From positions 806,001-870,000 of the forward strand of contig JBOEHK010000001.1 in assembly GCA_050633885.1 (NCBI GenBank): 64,000 nt of DNA. Direction: 5' to 3'. Below the pieces are notes generated by a model, which worked only from the letters and a program-made list of their open reading frames with translations, did not search any database and had not been told where the DNA came from. Positions 8,676-18,729 of the stretch are shown piece after piece. The translations under genes were made by a program, and so were the position numbers. This DNA is from JAWSVE01 sp050633885 (GTDB taxonomy: Bacteria; Pseudomonadota; Gammaproteobacteria; Pseudomonadales; Cellvibrionaceae). Every line of letters begins with the position of its first letter. Positions within the stretch are counted from its first letter, which is position 1.

Positions 8676-10769
8676 TTGGCTTCGACATTTAAAAGCAACT
8701 CGCAACAACTGGATTTAAAAAAGCGGGTAGCCTTCCTCCATGAACAACTCAATGAACACAATTATCGCTACTATGTTTTAGACGAGCCTGAGCTTCCTGA
8801 TGCCGAATATGACCGGCTAATGAATGAGTTGAAAGCGCTTGAAAAAACAAACCCTGAACTTATCACTTTCGATAGTCCAACGCAGCGTGTAGGTGCGGCT
8901 CCGCTTGATGAATTTTCTCAAGTAACCCACAAGTTACCGATGTTGTCTTTAGACAATGCATTTTCTAATGAAGATCTCACGGATTTTGATCAACGTGTAA
9001 AAGATCGGCTAGAGAATTTAGGCTCCCCTAAAAAAGATATTGAATATGCTTGTGAGCCGAAACTTGATGGTATTGCGGTGAGCTTATTGTATGAAAAAGG
9101 GAAGCTGGTACAGGCTGCCACTCGGGGAGATGGTCAAGTTGGAGAAGATATTACACAAAATGTAAAAACAATTGGGTCAATACCTTTACGTCTTCGTGAA
9201 AAAAAAGTGCCTGAGGTGTTAGAAGTTCGTGGTGAAATTTATATGCCTAAAGCGAGCTTTGAGAAGTTAAATGATGATGCCCGAAAAAAGAATTTAAAAA
9301 CGTTTGTGAATCCTCGTAATGCTGCCGCTGGAAGTTTGCGGCAATTAGATTCAAAAATTACAGCGTCTCGTCGTTTAGAAATGTGCGCTTATAGTATTGG
9401 TTTTGTTGAGGGTGGTGAAATGCCACCGTTACACGGTGAAATACTTGCGACGTTAAAACAATGGGGTTTTTTGATCAGCGATCGATTATCAATTGTCAAA
9501 AATATTGATGGATGTTTGAAGTATTATGAGAAGCTATCTGCAATAAGAGATGCTTTGAAATATGATATTGATGGTATTGTTTATAAAGTGAATGATATTC
9601 ACCTTCAAGAGCAGCTGGGTTTTGTGTCTCGTGCACCTCGCTGGGCAATTGCACGGAAATTTCCTGCTCAAGAAGAAATGACAACATTGCTCAATGTTGA
9701 ATTTCAAGTGGGTAGAACTGGCGCTATTACACCAGTAGCGCGTCTAGAGCCTGTTTTTGTTGGAGGCGTCACCGTATCCAATGCAACGCTTCATAATAAA
9801 TCAGAAGTGGAACGACTAGGTGTTCGCATAGGCGACACGGTCGTTATTCGCCGAGCAGGGGATGTTATTCCGCAAGTGGCTTCGGTTGTAAAAAGTAAAC
9901 GGCCTAAAAGCTCGATAGAAATAACGTTTCCTTCTGTATGCCCAATATGTCATTCACCGGTTGAAACACTTGAAGGTGAAGTTGTCGCACGATGTACTGG
10001 AGGCCTAGTGTGCGAGGCGCAACGCAAAGAAGCTATTCGGCATTTTGTGTCTCGAAAAGCAATGGATATCGATGGTTTGGGCGATAAACTGGTCGATCAG
10101 TTGGTTGATCAAAAGTTAATTGGCTCTATTGCTGATTTGTATTTTTTAACTGAAGAGCCTTTAGCAGATCTAGATCGTATGGGCGAGAAATCAGCAAAAA
10201 ATTTAATAAACGCAATCGAGAAAAGTAAAGATACAACTCTTGCGCGATTTTTATATTCGTTGGGGATTAGGGAAGTTGGAGAAACAACGGCAAGAAATTT
10301 AGCGAAAGAGTTTGGTAGTCTAAATGCGTTGATCTCAACGTCAAGTGAAGAACTGCAGTCGGTAAGAGATATTGGTCCAGTAGCCGCTCATTTTGTTGAA
10401 GATTTCTTTAAGCTCGATGAGAATAAACGCATTATTGAAACGCTAAAAAGCGCAGGTGTGAACTGGCAAGAAGAAGAGATTGACCGTTCTATAAAAAGTT
10501 CTGATGGTACGTTACCGTTGACAGGTTTAACCTTTGTGATCACTGGAACACTTGAGGGCATGTCTCGCGATGAAGCTAAAGAAAAACTCCAGGATTTAGG
10601 TGCAAAAGTATCGGGTAGTGTGTCTGCAAAAACATTTGCCTTGATAGCAGGTGACGGTGGAGGTTCAAAACTGTCAAAAGCAGAAAAATTAGGTATTTCT
10701 GTCATGAATGATTCGGCTTTCTCGGATCTATTAAAGAATCCTTTTAAATATTCGCAGAGTGATAAGTAG
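8676..10769 (+). CDS. ligA: NAD-dependent DNA ligase LigA
   Basis: A 697-residue ligase with the full domain set: N-terminal Ia and adenylation domain with the KLDG motif (AMP-accepting lysine near residue 129), OB fold, four-cysteine zinc finger (CPIC...C...C, window ~9940-10020), helix-hairpin-helix region, and a C-terminal BRCT domain (from about residue 610). It seals nicks during replication and repair. The TTG start at 8676 is supported by a purine-rich AGAAGAGG ribosome site six bases upstream and by the conserved N-terminal helix pattern. Confidence 0.97.
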   Translation: MASTFKSNSQQLDLKKRVAFLHEQLNEHNYRYYVLDEPELPDAEYDRLMNELKALEKTNPELITFDSPTQRVGAAPLDEFSQVTHKLPMLSLDNAFSNEDLTDFDQRVKDRLENLGSPKKDIEYACEPKLDGIAVSLLYEKGKLVQAATRGDGQVGEDITQNVKTIGSIPLRLREKKVPEVLEVRGEIYMPKASFEKLNDDARKKNLKTFVNPRNAAAGSLRQLDSKITASRRLEMCAYSIGFVEGGEMPPLHGEILATLKQWGFLISDRLSIVKNIDGCLKYYEKLSAIRDALKYDIDGIVYKVNDIHLQEQLGFVSRAPRWAIARKFPAQEEMTTLLNVEFQVGRTGAITPVARLEPVFVGGVTVSNATLHNKSEVERLGVRIGDTVVIRRAGDVIPQVASVVKSKRPKSSIEITFPSVCPICHSPVETLEGEVVARCTGGLVCEAQRKEAIRHFVSRKAMDIDGLGDKLVDQLVDQKLIGSIADLYFLTEEPLADLDRMGEKSAKNLINAIEKSKDTTLARFLYSLGIREVGETTARNLAKEFGSLNALISTSSEELQSVRDIGPVAAHFVEDFFKLDENKRIIETLKSAGVNWQEEEIDRSIKSSDGTLPLTGLTFVITGTLEGMSRDEAKEKLQDLGAKVSGSVSAKTFALIAGDGGGSKLSKAEKLGISVMNDSAFSDLLKNPFKYSQSDK

Positions 10770-10771
10770 CT

Positions 10772-11389
10772 TTGAAGGTTTTTATCTTGTTTAAGATGTT
10801 AATAGTCGTAGTGTTTATTTTTTTTGTAGCTAGTTGCGCAACACGTCCCCCAAGCTCTGTTGACAATCTTTGCGATATTTTTGACGATAAAAATAACTGG
10901 TATAAAGCGGCAAAAAAATCTGAAGAAAAATGGGGTTCTTCTATTCCTATGATGATGTCCTTTATTCATCAAGAGTCTCGTTTTAAAGCAAAAGCAAAAC
11001 CTCCGAGAAAAAAATTGTTATGGGTTCTGCCTGGACCTCGTTTGAGTTCTGCATTTGGGTATCCTCAAGCAAAAACAAGTACGTGGAAATGGTACATTAA
11101 AGATACAGGAAATCGAGGCGCTGATCGTGATCGCTTTAAAGATGCGATTGACTTTGTTGGTTGGTATAATGCACAAAGTGTTAAGAGAAATCGTATTCAA
11201 AAGAATGATGCGTATCACCTGTACCTAGCTTATCATGAAGGCCATGGTGGCTTTGAAAAAAGAACGTTCAGTCGCAAAAATTGGCTAAAGAATGTCGCAA
11301 CAAAAGTATCGTCGAAAACAAGACACTATACTCAACAATTAAATTCTTGTGAGTCAAATTTGCAAAGCGATAGCTGGTGGCCATTTTAA
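10772..11389 (+). CDS. Lytic transglycosylase-like (SLT domain) lipoprotein
   Basis: A 205-residue predicted lipoprotein. A lipobox-like V-A-S-C ends the signal peptide at about residue 22. The mature part looks like a soluble lytic transglycosylase domain: SFIHQESRFKAKA contains the presumed catalytic glutamate, then SAFGYPQA, and AYHEGHGGF near the end. Members cleave peptidoglycan glycan strands; activity is not shown here. It starts two bases after the ligA stop with TTG; ATG at 10796 would leave too short a signal peptide. The ligA-adjacent position suggests co-transcription. Confidence 0.75.
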   Translation: MKVFILFKMLIVVVFIFFVASCATRPPSSVDNLCDIFDDKNNWYKAAKKSEEKWGSSIPMMMSFIHQESRFKAKAKPPRKKLLWVLPGPRLSSAFGYPQAKTSTWKWYIKDTGNRGADRDRFKDAIDFVGWYNAQSVKRNRIQKNDAYHLYLAYHEGHGGFEKRTFSRKNWLKNVATKVSSKTRHYTQQLNSCESNLQSDSWWPF

Positions 11390-11441
11390 ACCACCTTTAA
11401 ATTTAAAAATTACTTTACATAAAATATATGGCGGAAGGGTG

Positions 11442-11867
11442 ATGGATCAAGAGTCAATAGTTTACGGATGTATAAAAGATTCTGCATACTATTATCATGA
11501 AACTAAAAGGCGCAAGGTCAATAGAGAGGCAATGTTAGATTTACCCTCTGCTGATGAGTGGCCTTTCTTAAGTCATGAGATGTTTGCTATTCCTCGTTTA
11601 GAGGGACTTCATGGTCAATATCAAACCGAAGTCATGCATTTTGGTGCTTCTTACAAAGCGGTTGAATATGAATGGGAGCAATGGATAGAAAAATTTGAGG
11701 CGTTACTCAGTGGGATGTATTGGGTTTCTGCCACTGTGCATCTAGAAACTGAAATTAGTGGTACGCATACATTTACTTGGAACTCATTAAAGGATTCACA
11801 TACGCCTGGTTCAGGTGACATGCAGATTCATTGTGAATGGAGCCAAGAAAATGCGCTCGGTTTTTAA
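11442..11867 (+). CDS. Hypothetical protein, 141 residues
   Basis: I do not recognise the family. The protein is soluble, acidic and rich in aromatics, with no signal peptide or membrane segment. It opens MDQESIVYGCIKD and contains PRLEGLHGQYQTEVMHFG. The frame is open further upstream, but a GGAAGGG ribosome site at ~11433 supports the ATG at 11442 (GTG at 11439 also possible). It lies 52 bases after the lipoprotein gene and 26 bases before the HAD gene, so it probably belongs to the same transcript. Confidence 0.7.
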   Translation: MDQESIVYGCIKDSAYYYHETKRRKVNREAMLDLPSADEWPFLSHEMFAIPRLEGLHGQYQTEVMHFGASYKAVEYEWEQWIEKFEALLSGMYWVSATVHLETEISGTHTFTWNSLKDSHTPGSGDMQIHCEWSQENALGF

Positions 11868-11893
11868 GCTTTATTATTTGAATCTCTATTGAA

Positions 11894-12742
11894 ATGACAT
11901 CAATAAAATTAGCATTTTTTGATATTGATGGAACATTAATTGGAGCGGAAGGAAAATACTCTAACAGAACAAAAAGAGCGATTACATTACTGCATAACAA
12001 TGGAATTAAAACTGCGATTGCCAGTGGTCGTCCGCCATTTGCAGCGCAGTTTTTATATGAAGAGCTAAATATTAGAGATGCCGGTTTGTTCTTTGCTGGT
12101 GCAGCTATTTATAATCCCTCACGAAAACAGTATTTAAAAACGAATTATTTAAATGTTAATGCTAGTTCTGAAGCGAAGTCTCAATCGGTACCAAGCACTC
12201 AGCTTATTCAGTTGGTTTCAGCTATTAAAGAAAATCAACTGTATTGCGAAGTCTACACAAGGGATAATTTTTATACCGAAGATGATTGTTCTGATATTTA
12301 TCAGGCGCACAGCACGGTATTAAGAGCAAAAGCAATAGTTAGTAATTTGAATGAGGTTATCGAAAAGCAGTTAGTCGTTAAATTATTGATTGGCGCTAAT
12401 GTTGATGATTTTGATTTAACCAGCATAGAAAAAGATTTTCCTCATTATCATTTTGCTTATGCGAAAATGGCATCTCATCCAAATTGGGTGTTTGCAAGTA
12501 TTATCCATGAATCATCATGTCGAGAAAAAGGATTTTATGAGCTTTGTCAGTATCATCAAGTTGATTCTGCAGAAGTAATTGCTTTTGGCGATGCTCAATC
12601 GGATCAGATGTTTATAGAAATAGCAGGTACGGGGGTTGCGATGGGCGATGCGCCAACCTCTGTTAAGCAATCTGCAAACATCGTGACCGATACGTCCGAT
12701 AATGATGGGGTGGCTAGCGTCATTGAGCAATTGTTCAGTTAG
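11894..12742 (+). CDS. HAD-superfamily hydrolase, Cof-type phosphatase
   Basis: A 282-residue protein with the HAD motif I FFDIDGT (catalytic aspartates near residues 10 and 12), motif II threonine/serine in ASGRPPF, and the motif III-IV region GDAQSDQMFIEIAGTGVAMGDA. These match the Cof/YidA type IIB subfamily, cytoplasmic phosphatases acting on sugar phosphates and related metabolites. The cap segment (residues ~85-190) is divergent, so the substrate is unknown. It sits in a run of small same-strand genes after ligA. Confidence 0.85.
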   Translation: MTSIKLAFFDIDGTLIGAEGKYSNRTKRAITLLHNNGIKTAIASGRPPFAAQFLYEELNIRDAGLFFAGAAIYNPSRKQYLKTNYLNVNASSEAKSQSVPSTQLIQLVSAIKENQLYCEVYTRDNFYTEDDCSDIYQAHSTVLRAKAIVSNLNEVIEKQLVVKLLIGANVDDFDLTSIEKDFPHYHFAYAKMASHPNWVFASIIHESSCREKGFYELCQYHQVDSAEVIAFGDAQSDQMFIEIAGTGVAMGDAPTSVKQSANIVTDTSDNDGVASVIEQLFS

Positions 12743-12790
12743 CCTCTTGTAAACGTATTGATGGTAAAGAAAAAAGGAAGTCAAAGAAGA

Positions 12791-13015
12791 ATGAACTCAA
12801 AAAAACTGGTGCGAATGGTTGTATCATTTATTGCCATTATTGGATGTGTTGCTTTTGTTGTTCTTTCGATGCTGAATTTTGATTTGTCACGCGATACTGT
12901 GTTATCGCAGTTAATTGCGGTTGTTATTTTTTTATTATTTATTATTGGTTTAGCTGGTTTGACTGGATTTTTAATTCATAAAATATCAAATCGACATCAC
13001 AATGATGAAGAATAG
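12791..13015 (+). CDS. Small membrane protein, two predicted helices
   Basis: A 74-residue protein with a short basic N-terminus, two hydrophobic segments (about residues 8-25 and 38-62) and a charged C-terminal tail rich in histidine and glutamate (RHHNDEE). I do not recognise the family. ATG at 12791 has purine-rich GGAAG and AAGAAGA upstream; an in-frame ATG at 12761 would add ten mostly basic residues but lacks a ribosome site. It lies between the HAD gene and fadD on the same strand. Confidence 0.6.
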   Translation: MNSKKLVRMVVSFIAIIGCVAFVVLSMLNFDLSRDTVLSQLIAVVIFLLFIIGLAGLTGFLIHKISNRHHNDEE

Positions 13016-13070
13016 TATTTGTCGTTTATAACGATTTATTCCCTATATTTTTACAATCTCGGAGATAGAA

Positions 13071-14690
13071 ATGTCAGTCAGTAAAAACACAGTTGTAGAC
13101 GTATTCAATCAAGCGGTAAAGGAATATCGTACACACCGTGCATTTACTTGCCTCGGTAAAAGCTTAACTTTTGAAGAGATTGATATTTTAAGCGCAAAAT
13201 TCGCGTCTTACTTGCAAGCGAATACTAAGCTTGTGCCTGGTGATCGAATCGCGATTCAATTGCCAAACCTTCTACAATATCCTGTGGCTTTATTTGGTGC
13301 TTTAAGAGCAGGTCTTGTTGTTGTTAATACCAATCCTTTGTACACACCAAGAGAAATTAAACATCAGTTAAGTGATTCTGGAGCAAAGGCATTGGTGGTT
13401 CTTGCTAATGTGGCAGATAGTGCAGCAAGTATTATTAAAGATACCAATGTCGATAATGTTTTCGTCACTGAAATTGGTGATCTTCATTCTCCTCTGAAGA
13501 GAATATTACTGAATGGCGTTGTTAAGTATATTCGTAAAGATATACCTGAATTTTCTTTCCCTGCCCGTTGCAAGCAGCATTCTTTTTATCAAGCAATCAA
13601 TTCGTCAGATGCCAGTTATAAAGAAGTGGTTCGATCCCCTAGTGATGTGTGTGTCTTGCAGTATACAGGCGGAACAACGGGGGTGGCGAAAGGCGCTATG
13701 TTGACGCATGCCAATTTAGTGGCAAACAAAAATCAAGCCGTTGATCATTTAAGTGGCTTGATTCGAGATGGAGAAGACACCTATGTAGCACCGTTACCTC
13801 TTTATCACATATATGCGTTTACATTGCATTGCATGGCCTTATTAAGCAGCGGTAACCATAGTTTATTAATTCCGAATCCACGTGATGTAAAATCGTTTGT
13901 CAATGCAATGAAGAAAGAAACTATTTATGGTTTTGCGGGATTAAATACCTTATTTAATGCGCTTTGCCAAAATGAGGAGTTTAAAAAGCTAGATTTTTCT
14001 CACTTGCAATCAACCTCATCAGGTGGAATGGCTCTTACATCTGACACATCCAAACTGTGGCAGAAAATCACTGGCGTTACGCCTAATGAAGGCTATGGTT
14101 TAACTGAGACATCGCCTGTGGTTTCTTCAAGTCGTCAAGGTCACATTCAATCTGGTACAGTTGGGACACCGGTTAAAGATACAGAATTAAAAGTCGTTGA
14201 TGAGAGTGGTGAGACTCTTGAGGCTGGTCAGGTTGGAGAGTTGTGGGTTCGCGGACCTCAAGTTATGAAAGGCTATTGGCTTCGCCCTGAAGAAACAGCA
14301 AAAGTACTTGATAGCGATGGATGGTTTAAAACGGGTGATATGGCTATTATCCAAAAAGATGGGTATTTAAAAATTGTTGATCGTAAAAAGGATATGATTT
14401 TGGTTTCTGGTTTTAATGTCTATCCAAATGAAATCGAAGATATTTTAAGTGAGTATGACGGTGTACTTGAAGCAGGTGTTATTGGTGTGCCTGATGAATA
14501 CAGTGGTGAGGTTGTTAAAGCTTATATTGTTCCTAAAAATCAAAGTGTCACCAAAAAAGAGGTGTTGGAGTTCTGTAAGGAAAATATGGCAGGCTATAAA
14601 GTACCAAAAGCAATTGAGTTTGTTGCTGATTTGCCAAAATCGGCTGTGGGTAAAATACTGAGAAAAGATTTAAAAAAATTAAATGAATAA
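13071..14690 (+). CDS. fadD: Long-chain fatty acid--CoA ligase
   Basis: A 539-residue AMP-binding enzyme with the P-loop YTGGTTGVAKGAM (residues ~198-210), GYGLTETSP near residue 343, the TGDMA region, and the C-terminal DRKKDMILVSGFNVYPNEIED signature with a catalytic lysine in the final VGKILRK. These match bacterial FadD, which activates fatty acids to acyl-CoA at the inner membrane for beta-oxidation. A CGGAGATAG ribosome site precedes the ATG. Later in the window a thiolase, an enoyl-CoA hydratase and ETF-QO serve the same kind of pathway but are not adjacent. Confidence 0.93.
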   Translation: MSVSKNTVVDVFNQAVKEYRTHRAFTCLGKSLTFEEIDILSAKFASYLQANTKLVPGDRIAIQLPNLLQYPVALFGALRAGLVVVNTNPLYTPREIKHQLSDSGAKALVVLANVADSAASIIKDTNVDNVFVTEIGDLHSPLKRILLNGVVKYIRKDIPEFSFPARCKQHSFYQAINSSDASYKEVVRSPSDVCVLQYTGGTTGVAKGAMLTHANLVANKNQAVDHLSGLIRDGEDTYVAPLPLYHIYAFTLHCMALLSSGNHSLLIPNPRDVKSFVNAMKKETIYGFAGLNTLFNALCQNEEFKKLDFSHLQSTSSGGMALTSDTSKLWQKITGVTPNEGYGLTETSPVVSSSRQGHIQSGTVGTPVKDTELKVVDESGETLEAGQVGELWVRGPQVMKGYWLRPEETAKVLDSDGWFKTGDMAIIQKDGYLKIVDRKKDMILVSGFNVYPNEIEDILSEYDGVLEAGVIGVPDEYSGEVVKAYIVPKNQSVTKKEVLEFCKENMAGYKVPKAIEFVADLPKSAVGKILRKDLKKLNE

Positions 14691-14857
14691 TTTTTTGTTG
14701 CATGAAAGTTCGCATGATAAAAAATTCAGGTATTAAAGATCAAGACACAAAGAAATCAGAACACTCATATTGAGAACACTAGAAATCAAAACCTTAACGT
14801 TTTGAATTTAAGAGATTTATTTGTCACCGATTATTTAATAGGGAAAACAATCAAATC

Positions 14858-16000
14858 ATGACAAACGCTTTAATTTTGTCTGGAGGCGGAGCAAGGGCAG
14901 CATACCAGGTGGGTGTGCTTAATGCCGTTAATGATATTTTACCTTCACACTTGAACAACCCATTCCCGATTATTTGTGGCACCTCTGCAGGTGCTATCAA
15001 CGCGTTAGCGCTAGCAACTCATTCTGGCGATTTCGATGAAGCTGCTCTTGATTTAAATCGAATTTGGAAAAATATTTCTACTGAAAAAATTTATAAATCT
15101 GGTTGGTATGACGTTAATCGGGGAATTTTACGGCTAGTTGGTTCTTTGTTTAATCAGGGTGTTGGAAGAAAAGATCGTCCACTCTCGTTATTAGATAACT
15201 CGCCATTAAGAGATTTTTTAACAGAAATTATTGACTTTAAAAATATCGAAACAGAAATTGAATTAGGGCGCTTAGAAGCCATCAGTGTCTCTGCAATGGG
15301 GTATACCTCGGGTGAATCAGTAAGTTTTTTTCAGGGAAAACCCGGTCTAGAACCATGGCGAAGACATCGAAGAGTAGGGCAGCAAACTACATTAACGGTA
15401 GATCACTTGCTCGCTTCTTCGGCGATACCTACTATATTTCCCTCTATAAAAATTGATAAACAATATTTTGGTGATGGCGCGATGCGTCAATTAGCTCCCA
15501 TCAGTCCAGCATTGCATTTGGGAGCCGATGCTGTATTCGTGATAGGTGTAAGTGGCAATCGAAACCCTGCACATTGGGGAAAAAAGCGAATAGCGCCTAA
15601 GCATTCACCCTCTATGGCTCAAATCATTGGGCACATGTTTAATAGTGCCTTTATTGATAGCTTGGAAGGTGATATTGAGCATTTGGAACGAGTGAATAAA
15701 CTACTGTCACTAATTCCTGAGGATGTCATTGACGAAGGTGGCACACGATTACGTCCGGTGAAAACAATGGTGATTTCTCCTAGCCGTGAACTTGATAAAA
15801 TTGCTGGAAGAAAAGTGAGATATCTTCCGAAAAGCATGCGTTTTTATATGGGAGCAACGGGTGCGACTGCTCGTGGAGGCGGTTCGGCAACGGCAAGTTA
15901 TTTATTGTTTGAAAAACAATTTTGTGATGAATTAATGGATCTTGGTTATCAGGATGCCATGTGGGAAAAAGAGGCGATAGAAGAATTTTTTGATATTTAA
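14858..16000 (+). CDS. Patatin-like phospholipase
   Basis: A 380-residue patatin-domain protein. The oxyanion motif GGGARAAY is at residues 9-16, the nucleophile motif GTSAG at 41-45 (serine 43), and the dyad aspartate in FGDGAMR near residue 206. There is no signal peptide, so it is probably cytoplasmic or peripheral. Patatins hydrolyse acyl chains from membrane lipids; the substrate here is unknown. It follows fadD by 167 bases on the same strand, which would suit reuse of released fatty acids, but that link is inference. Confidence 0.88.
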   Translation: MTNALILSGGGARAAYQVGVLNAVNDILPSHLNNPFPIICGTSAGAINALALATHSGDFDEAALDLNRIWKNISTEKIYKSGWYDVNRGILRLVGSLFNQGVGRKDRPLSLLDNSPLRDFLTEIIDFKNIETEIELGRLEAISVSAMGYTSGESVSFFQGKPGLEPWRRHRRVGQQTTLTVDHLLASSAIPTIFPSIKIDKQYFGDGAMRQLAPISPALHLGADAVFVIGVSGNRNPAHWGKKRIAPKHSPSMAQIIGHMFNSAFIDSLEGDIEHLERVNKLLSLIPEDVIDEGGTRLRPVKTMVISPSRELDKIAGRKVRYLPKSMRFYMGATGATARGGGSATASYLLFEKQFCDELMDLGYQDAMWEKEAIEEFFDI

Positions 16001-16029
16001 AAATATTTGTAATCATCATTACAACATTC

Positions 16030-16062
16030 AGTACAAAAATTAGTACAAAAATTAGTACAAAA
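16030..16062. repeat. Short tandem repeat, 12-bp unit
   Basis: Two exact copies of AGTACAAAAATT followed by a third, diverged partial copy that runs into the terminator. It lies between the convergent patatin and acnB genes. Confidence 0.7.
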
Positions 16063-16096
16063 AAAGCCGGTTAATAAAATTTAACCGGCTTTTTTA
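16059..16096. terminator. Bidirectional intrinsic terminator between patatin gene and acnB
   Basis: A stem of AAAAAAAGCCGGTTAA (16059-16074) against TTAACCGGCTTTTTTT with a six-base loop. A-tract and T-tract on the two sides make it work in both directions, ending the rightward patatin transcript and the leftward acnB transcript. Confidence 0.9.
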
Positions 16097-16137
16097 TTGA
16101 GCGAATAAGTGACTAGTTGTCGTTTACTCGCTTTGCT

Positions 16138-18729
16138 TTACCCAACGTTACGAATTTCAACCGCTGCTATGCGCTTACCTTCGTCAGCTGCTTGTTGGAA
16201 AGACTCAATTTCATTGAAGTTTAGGTAGCGATAAATTTCTTTACCCATGCTATCAATTTTCTTGGCGTATTCCATATATTCAGCCGGTGTAGGGAGTTTG
16301 CCGAGTACGGCTGCTACAGCTGCAAGTTCAGCCGAGCCTAAATAAACATTAGCGCCATCACCTAGACGGTTAGGGAAGTTACGCGTTGATGTAGAAACAA
16401 CTGTAGAGTTTGCTTCAACTCGAGCTTGGTTACCCATGCATAATGAGCATCCAGGCATTTCGGTACGAGCGCCTTTGCGACCAAAGATGGAGAAGTAACC
16501 TTCTTCCATTAATTGATGCTCGTCCATTTTAGTTGGAGGGCAAATCCAAAGGCGAGTAGAAAGCTCATCATCAGTAGATTCTAATAATTTACCGGCAGCA
16601 CGAAAGTGGCCAATGTTTGTCATGCAAGAACCGATAAACACTTCATCAATTTTTTCACCCGCAACATCAGATAAAACTTTTACATCATCAGGGTCGTTTG
16701 GACAGGCGACAATGGGTTCTTTAATTTCATTCAAATCAATTTCAATAATTTCAGCGTATTCTGCATCGGCGTCCGCTTCCATTAATTCAGGGTTAGCAAT
16801 CCACTCTTCCATTTTTTGCGCACGCCTTTCAAGTGTACGAACGTCGCCGTAACCTTGCTCGATCATCCAGCGCAACATAGTGATGTTAGAAGTTAGATAT
16901 TCAATGATGGGTTCTTTGCCGAGTTTAATGGTGCAGCCTGCAGCAGAACGTTCGGCCGAGGCGTCAGAAATTTCAAATGCTTGTTCAACTTTTAAAGTTG
17001 GCAAACCTTCAACTTCTAAAATCTTTCCAGAGAAAGCATTTTTCTTACCCTTTTTCTCAACTGTTAATAAACCTTGTTTGATAGCGTAAAGAGGAATGGC
17101 ATTAACCAAGTCACGTAGTGTGATACCCGGTTGCATTTCACCTTTAAAGCGAACCAAAATCGATTCAGGCATATCGAGTGGCATAATACCAGTAGCAGCA
17201 GCGAAAGCGACAAGACCAGAACCGGCAGGGAATGAAATACCGATTGGGAAGCGAGTGTGAGAATCACCACCGGTACCGACGGTATCAGGTAGCAACATGC
17301 GGTTTAACCAACTGTGAATAATGCCGTCACCAGGACGAAGTGCAACACCACCACGCGTCATAATGAAATCGGGAAGTGAGTGTTGTGTATCAATGTCGAC
17401 AGGTTTTGGATAAGCAGCGGTGTGACAAAAAGACTGCATTGTTAAGTCAGCAGAAAAACCAAGGCATGCCAGGTCTTGTAATTCATCACGTGTCATTGGT
17501 CCTGTTGTATCTTGCGATCCAACAGTTGTCATTTTAGGTTCGCAATATGTGCCTGGGCGAACACCTTCCATATCACAAGCGCGGCCAACCATTTTTTGAG
17601 CGAGAGTAAAACCTTTAGTCGAGCCCGCTGGTTGTTCTGGTTTGCGGAAAAGTTCAGAAGGCTCAAGCCCTAATGCTTCACGTGCTTTACCTGTTAAACC
17701 GCGACCGATGATTAAAGGAATACGACCGCCAGCTTGAACTTCATCCAGTAATACATCTGATTTTAATTCAAACTCAGAAAGAGTTTCGCCTTTCTCGTTT
17801 AAAATTTTCCCATCATAGGGACGCACTTCAATGACATCGCCCATATTTAATTTTTCTACAGGAGCTTCAAAAACTAATGCGCCAGCATCTTCCATCGTGT
17901 TGTAAAAAATTGGGGCAACTTTTCCACCAATGCAAATACCGCCGCCACGTTTGTTGGGAACACCAGGAATATCGTCACCCATGTACCACAACACAGAGTT
18001 AGTTGCAGACTTCCGTGAAGAACCTGTACCAACTACGTCACCAACAAAAGAAACAGGAAGACCTGATTTTTCTAAATCGTTAATTTGTTTTTCGTTATCA
18101 GTGATTCCTTCACGAGGAACTTTAAACATTGCTTTTGCATGAAGAGGAATGTCAGGGCGTGACCATGCATCAGGAGCAGGTGAAAGATCATCTGTGTTTG
18201 TTTCGCCTGTTACTTTATAAACAATTGTTTTAATACTTTCAGGTACTTTCTTGCGAGTTGTAAACCACTCACCAGCCGCCCAAGATTCTAAAACCTCTTT
18301 TGCATTGGCATTGCCTGCTTTTGCTTTTTCATCCACATCATGAAATGCATCAAACATTAAAAGCGTGTGTTTTAATTCTGTTGCGGCAAGCGCTGAAAGT
18401 TCGCTATCGTCTAACGCCTTTACTAGCGTTTCAATGTTGTAACCACCGTGCATATTGCCGAGTAGTTCTATGGCTTGTTTCCGATCTATAAGAGGGGAGC
18501 TTGCCTCGCCATTGACGATTGCAGAAAGAAAACCGGCTTTAACATAAGCGGATTCGTCTACACCTGGAGGAATTCGGTTGGCTAGAAGATCAAGTAATGT
18601 TTCTTCCTCACCTTTTGGTGGGTTTTTTAATAGCTCGACTAAACCAGCTACTTGTTCTGGTGATAATGGTTTTGGAACAATACCTTCTGCAGCACGTTCT
18701 GCTACGTGTTTACGATAAGCTTCTAGCAC
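16138..18729 (-). CDS. acnB: Aconitate hydratase B
   Basis: An 863-residue aconitase B colinear with the E. coli enzyme: HEAT-like N-terminal domain, swivel domain containing DVVGTGSSRKSATNSV, then the catalytic domains. The 4Fe-4S ligands are visible in SFCHTAAYPKP, GSCMTNIGHF and GCSLCMGNQAR. It interconverts citrate and isocitrate in the TCA cycle (and acts on 2-methylisocitrate in some species). The frame extends 30 codons upstream, but GTG at 18729 is preferred: it gives VLEAYRKHVAERAAEG, matching the known N-terminus, and has AGAAGGA upstream. It has its own promoter and terminator. Confidence 0.97.
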   Translation of the reverse strand: MLEAYRKHVAERAAEGIVPKPLSPEQVAGLVELLKNPPKGEEETLLDLLANRIPPGVDESAYVKAGFLSAIVNGEASSPLIDRKQAIELLGNMHGGYNIETLVKALDDSELSALAATELKHTLLMFDAFHDVDEKAKAGNANAKEVLESWAAGEWFTTRKKVPESIKTIVYKVTGETNTDDLSPAPDAWSRPDIPLHAKAMFKVPREGITDNEKQINDLEKSGLPVSFVGDVVGTGSSRKSATNSVLWYMGDDIPGVPNKRGGGICIGGKVAPIFYNTMEDAGALVFEAPVEKLNMGDVIEVRPYDGKILNEKGETLSEFELKSDVLLDEVQAGGRIPLIIGRGLTGKAREALGLEPSELFRKPEQPAGSTKGFTLAQKMVGRACDMEGVRPGTYCEPKMTTVGSQDTTGPMTRDELQDLACLGFSADLTMQSFCHTAAYPKPVDIDTQHSLPDFIMTRGGVALRPGDGIIHSWLNRMLLPDTVGTGGDSHTRFPIGISFPAGSGLVAFAAATGIMPLDMPESILVRFKGEMQPGITLRDLVNAIPLYAIKQGLLTVEKKGKKNAFSGKILEVEGLPTLKVEQAFEISDASAERSAAGCTIKLGKEPIIEYLTSNITMLRWMIEQGYGDVRTLERRAQKMEEWIANPELMEADADAEYAEIIEIDLNEIKEPIVACPNDPDDVKVLSDVAGEKIDEVFIGSCMTNIGHFRAAGKLLESTDDELSTRLWICPPTKMDEHQLMEEGYFSIFGRKGARTEMPGCSLCMGNQARVEANSTVVSTSTRNFPNRLGDGANVYLGSAELAAVAAVLGKLPTPAEYMEYAKKIDSMGKEIYRYLNFNEIESFQQAADEGKRIAAVEIRNVG

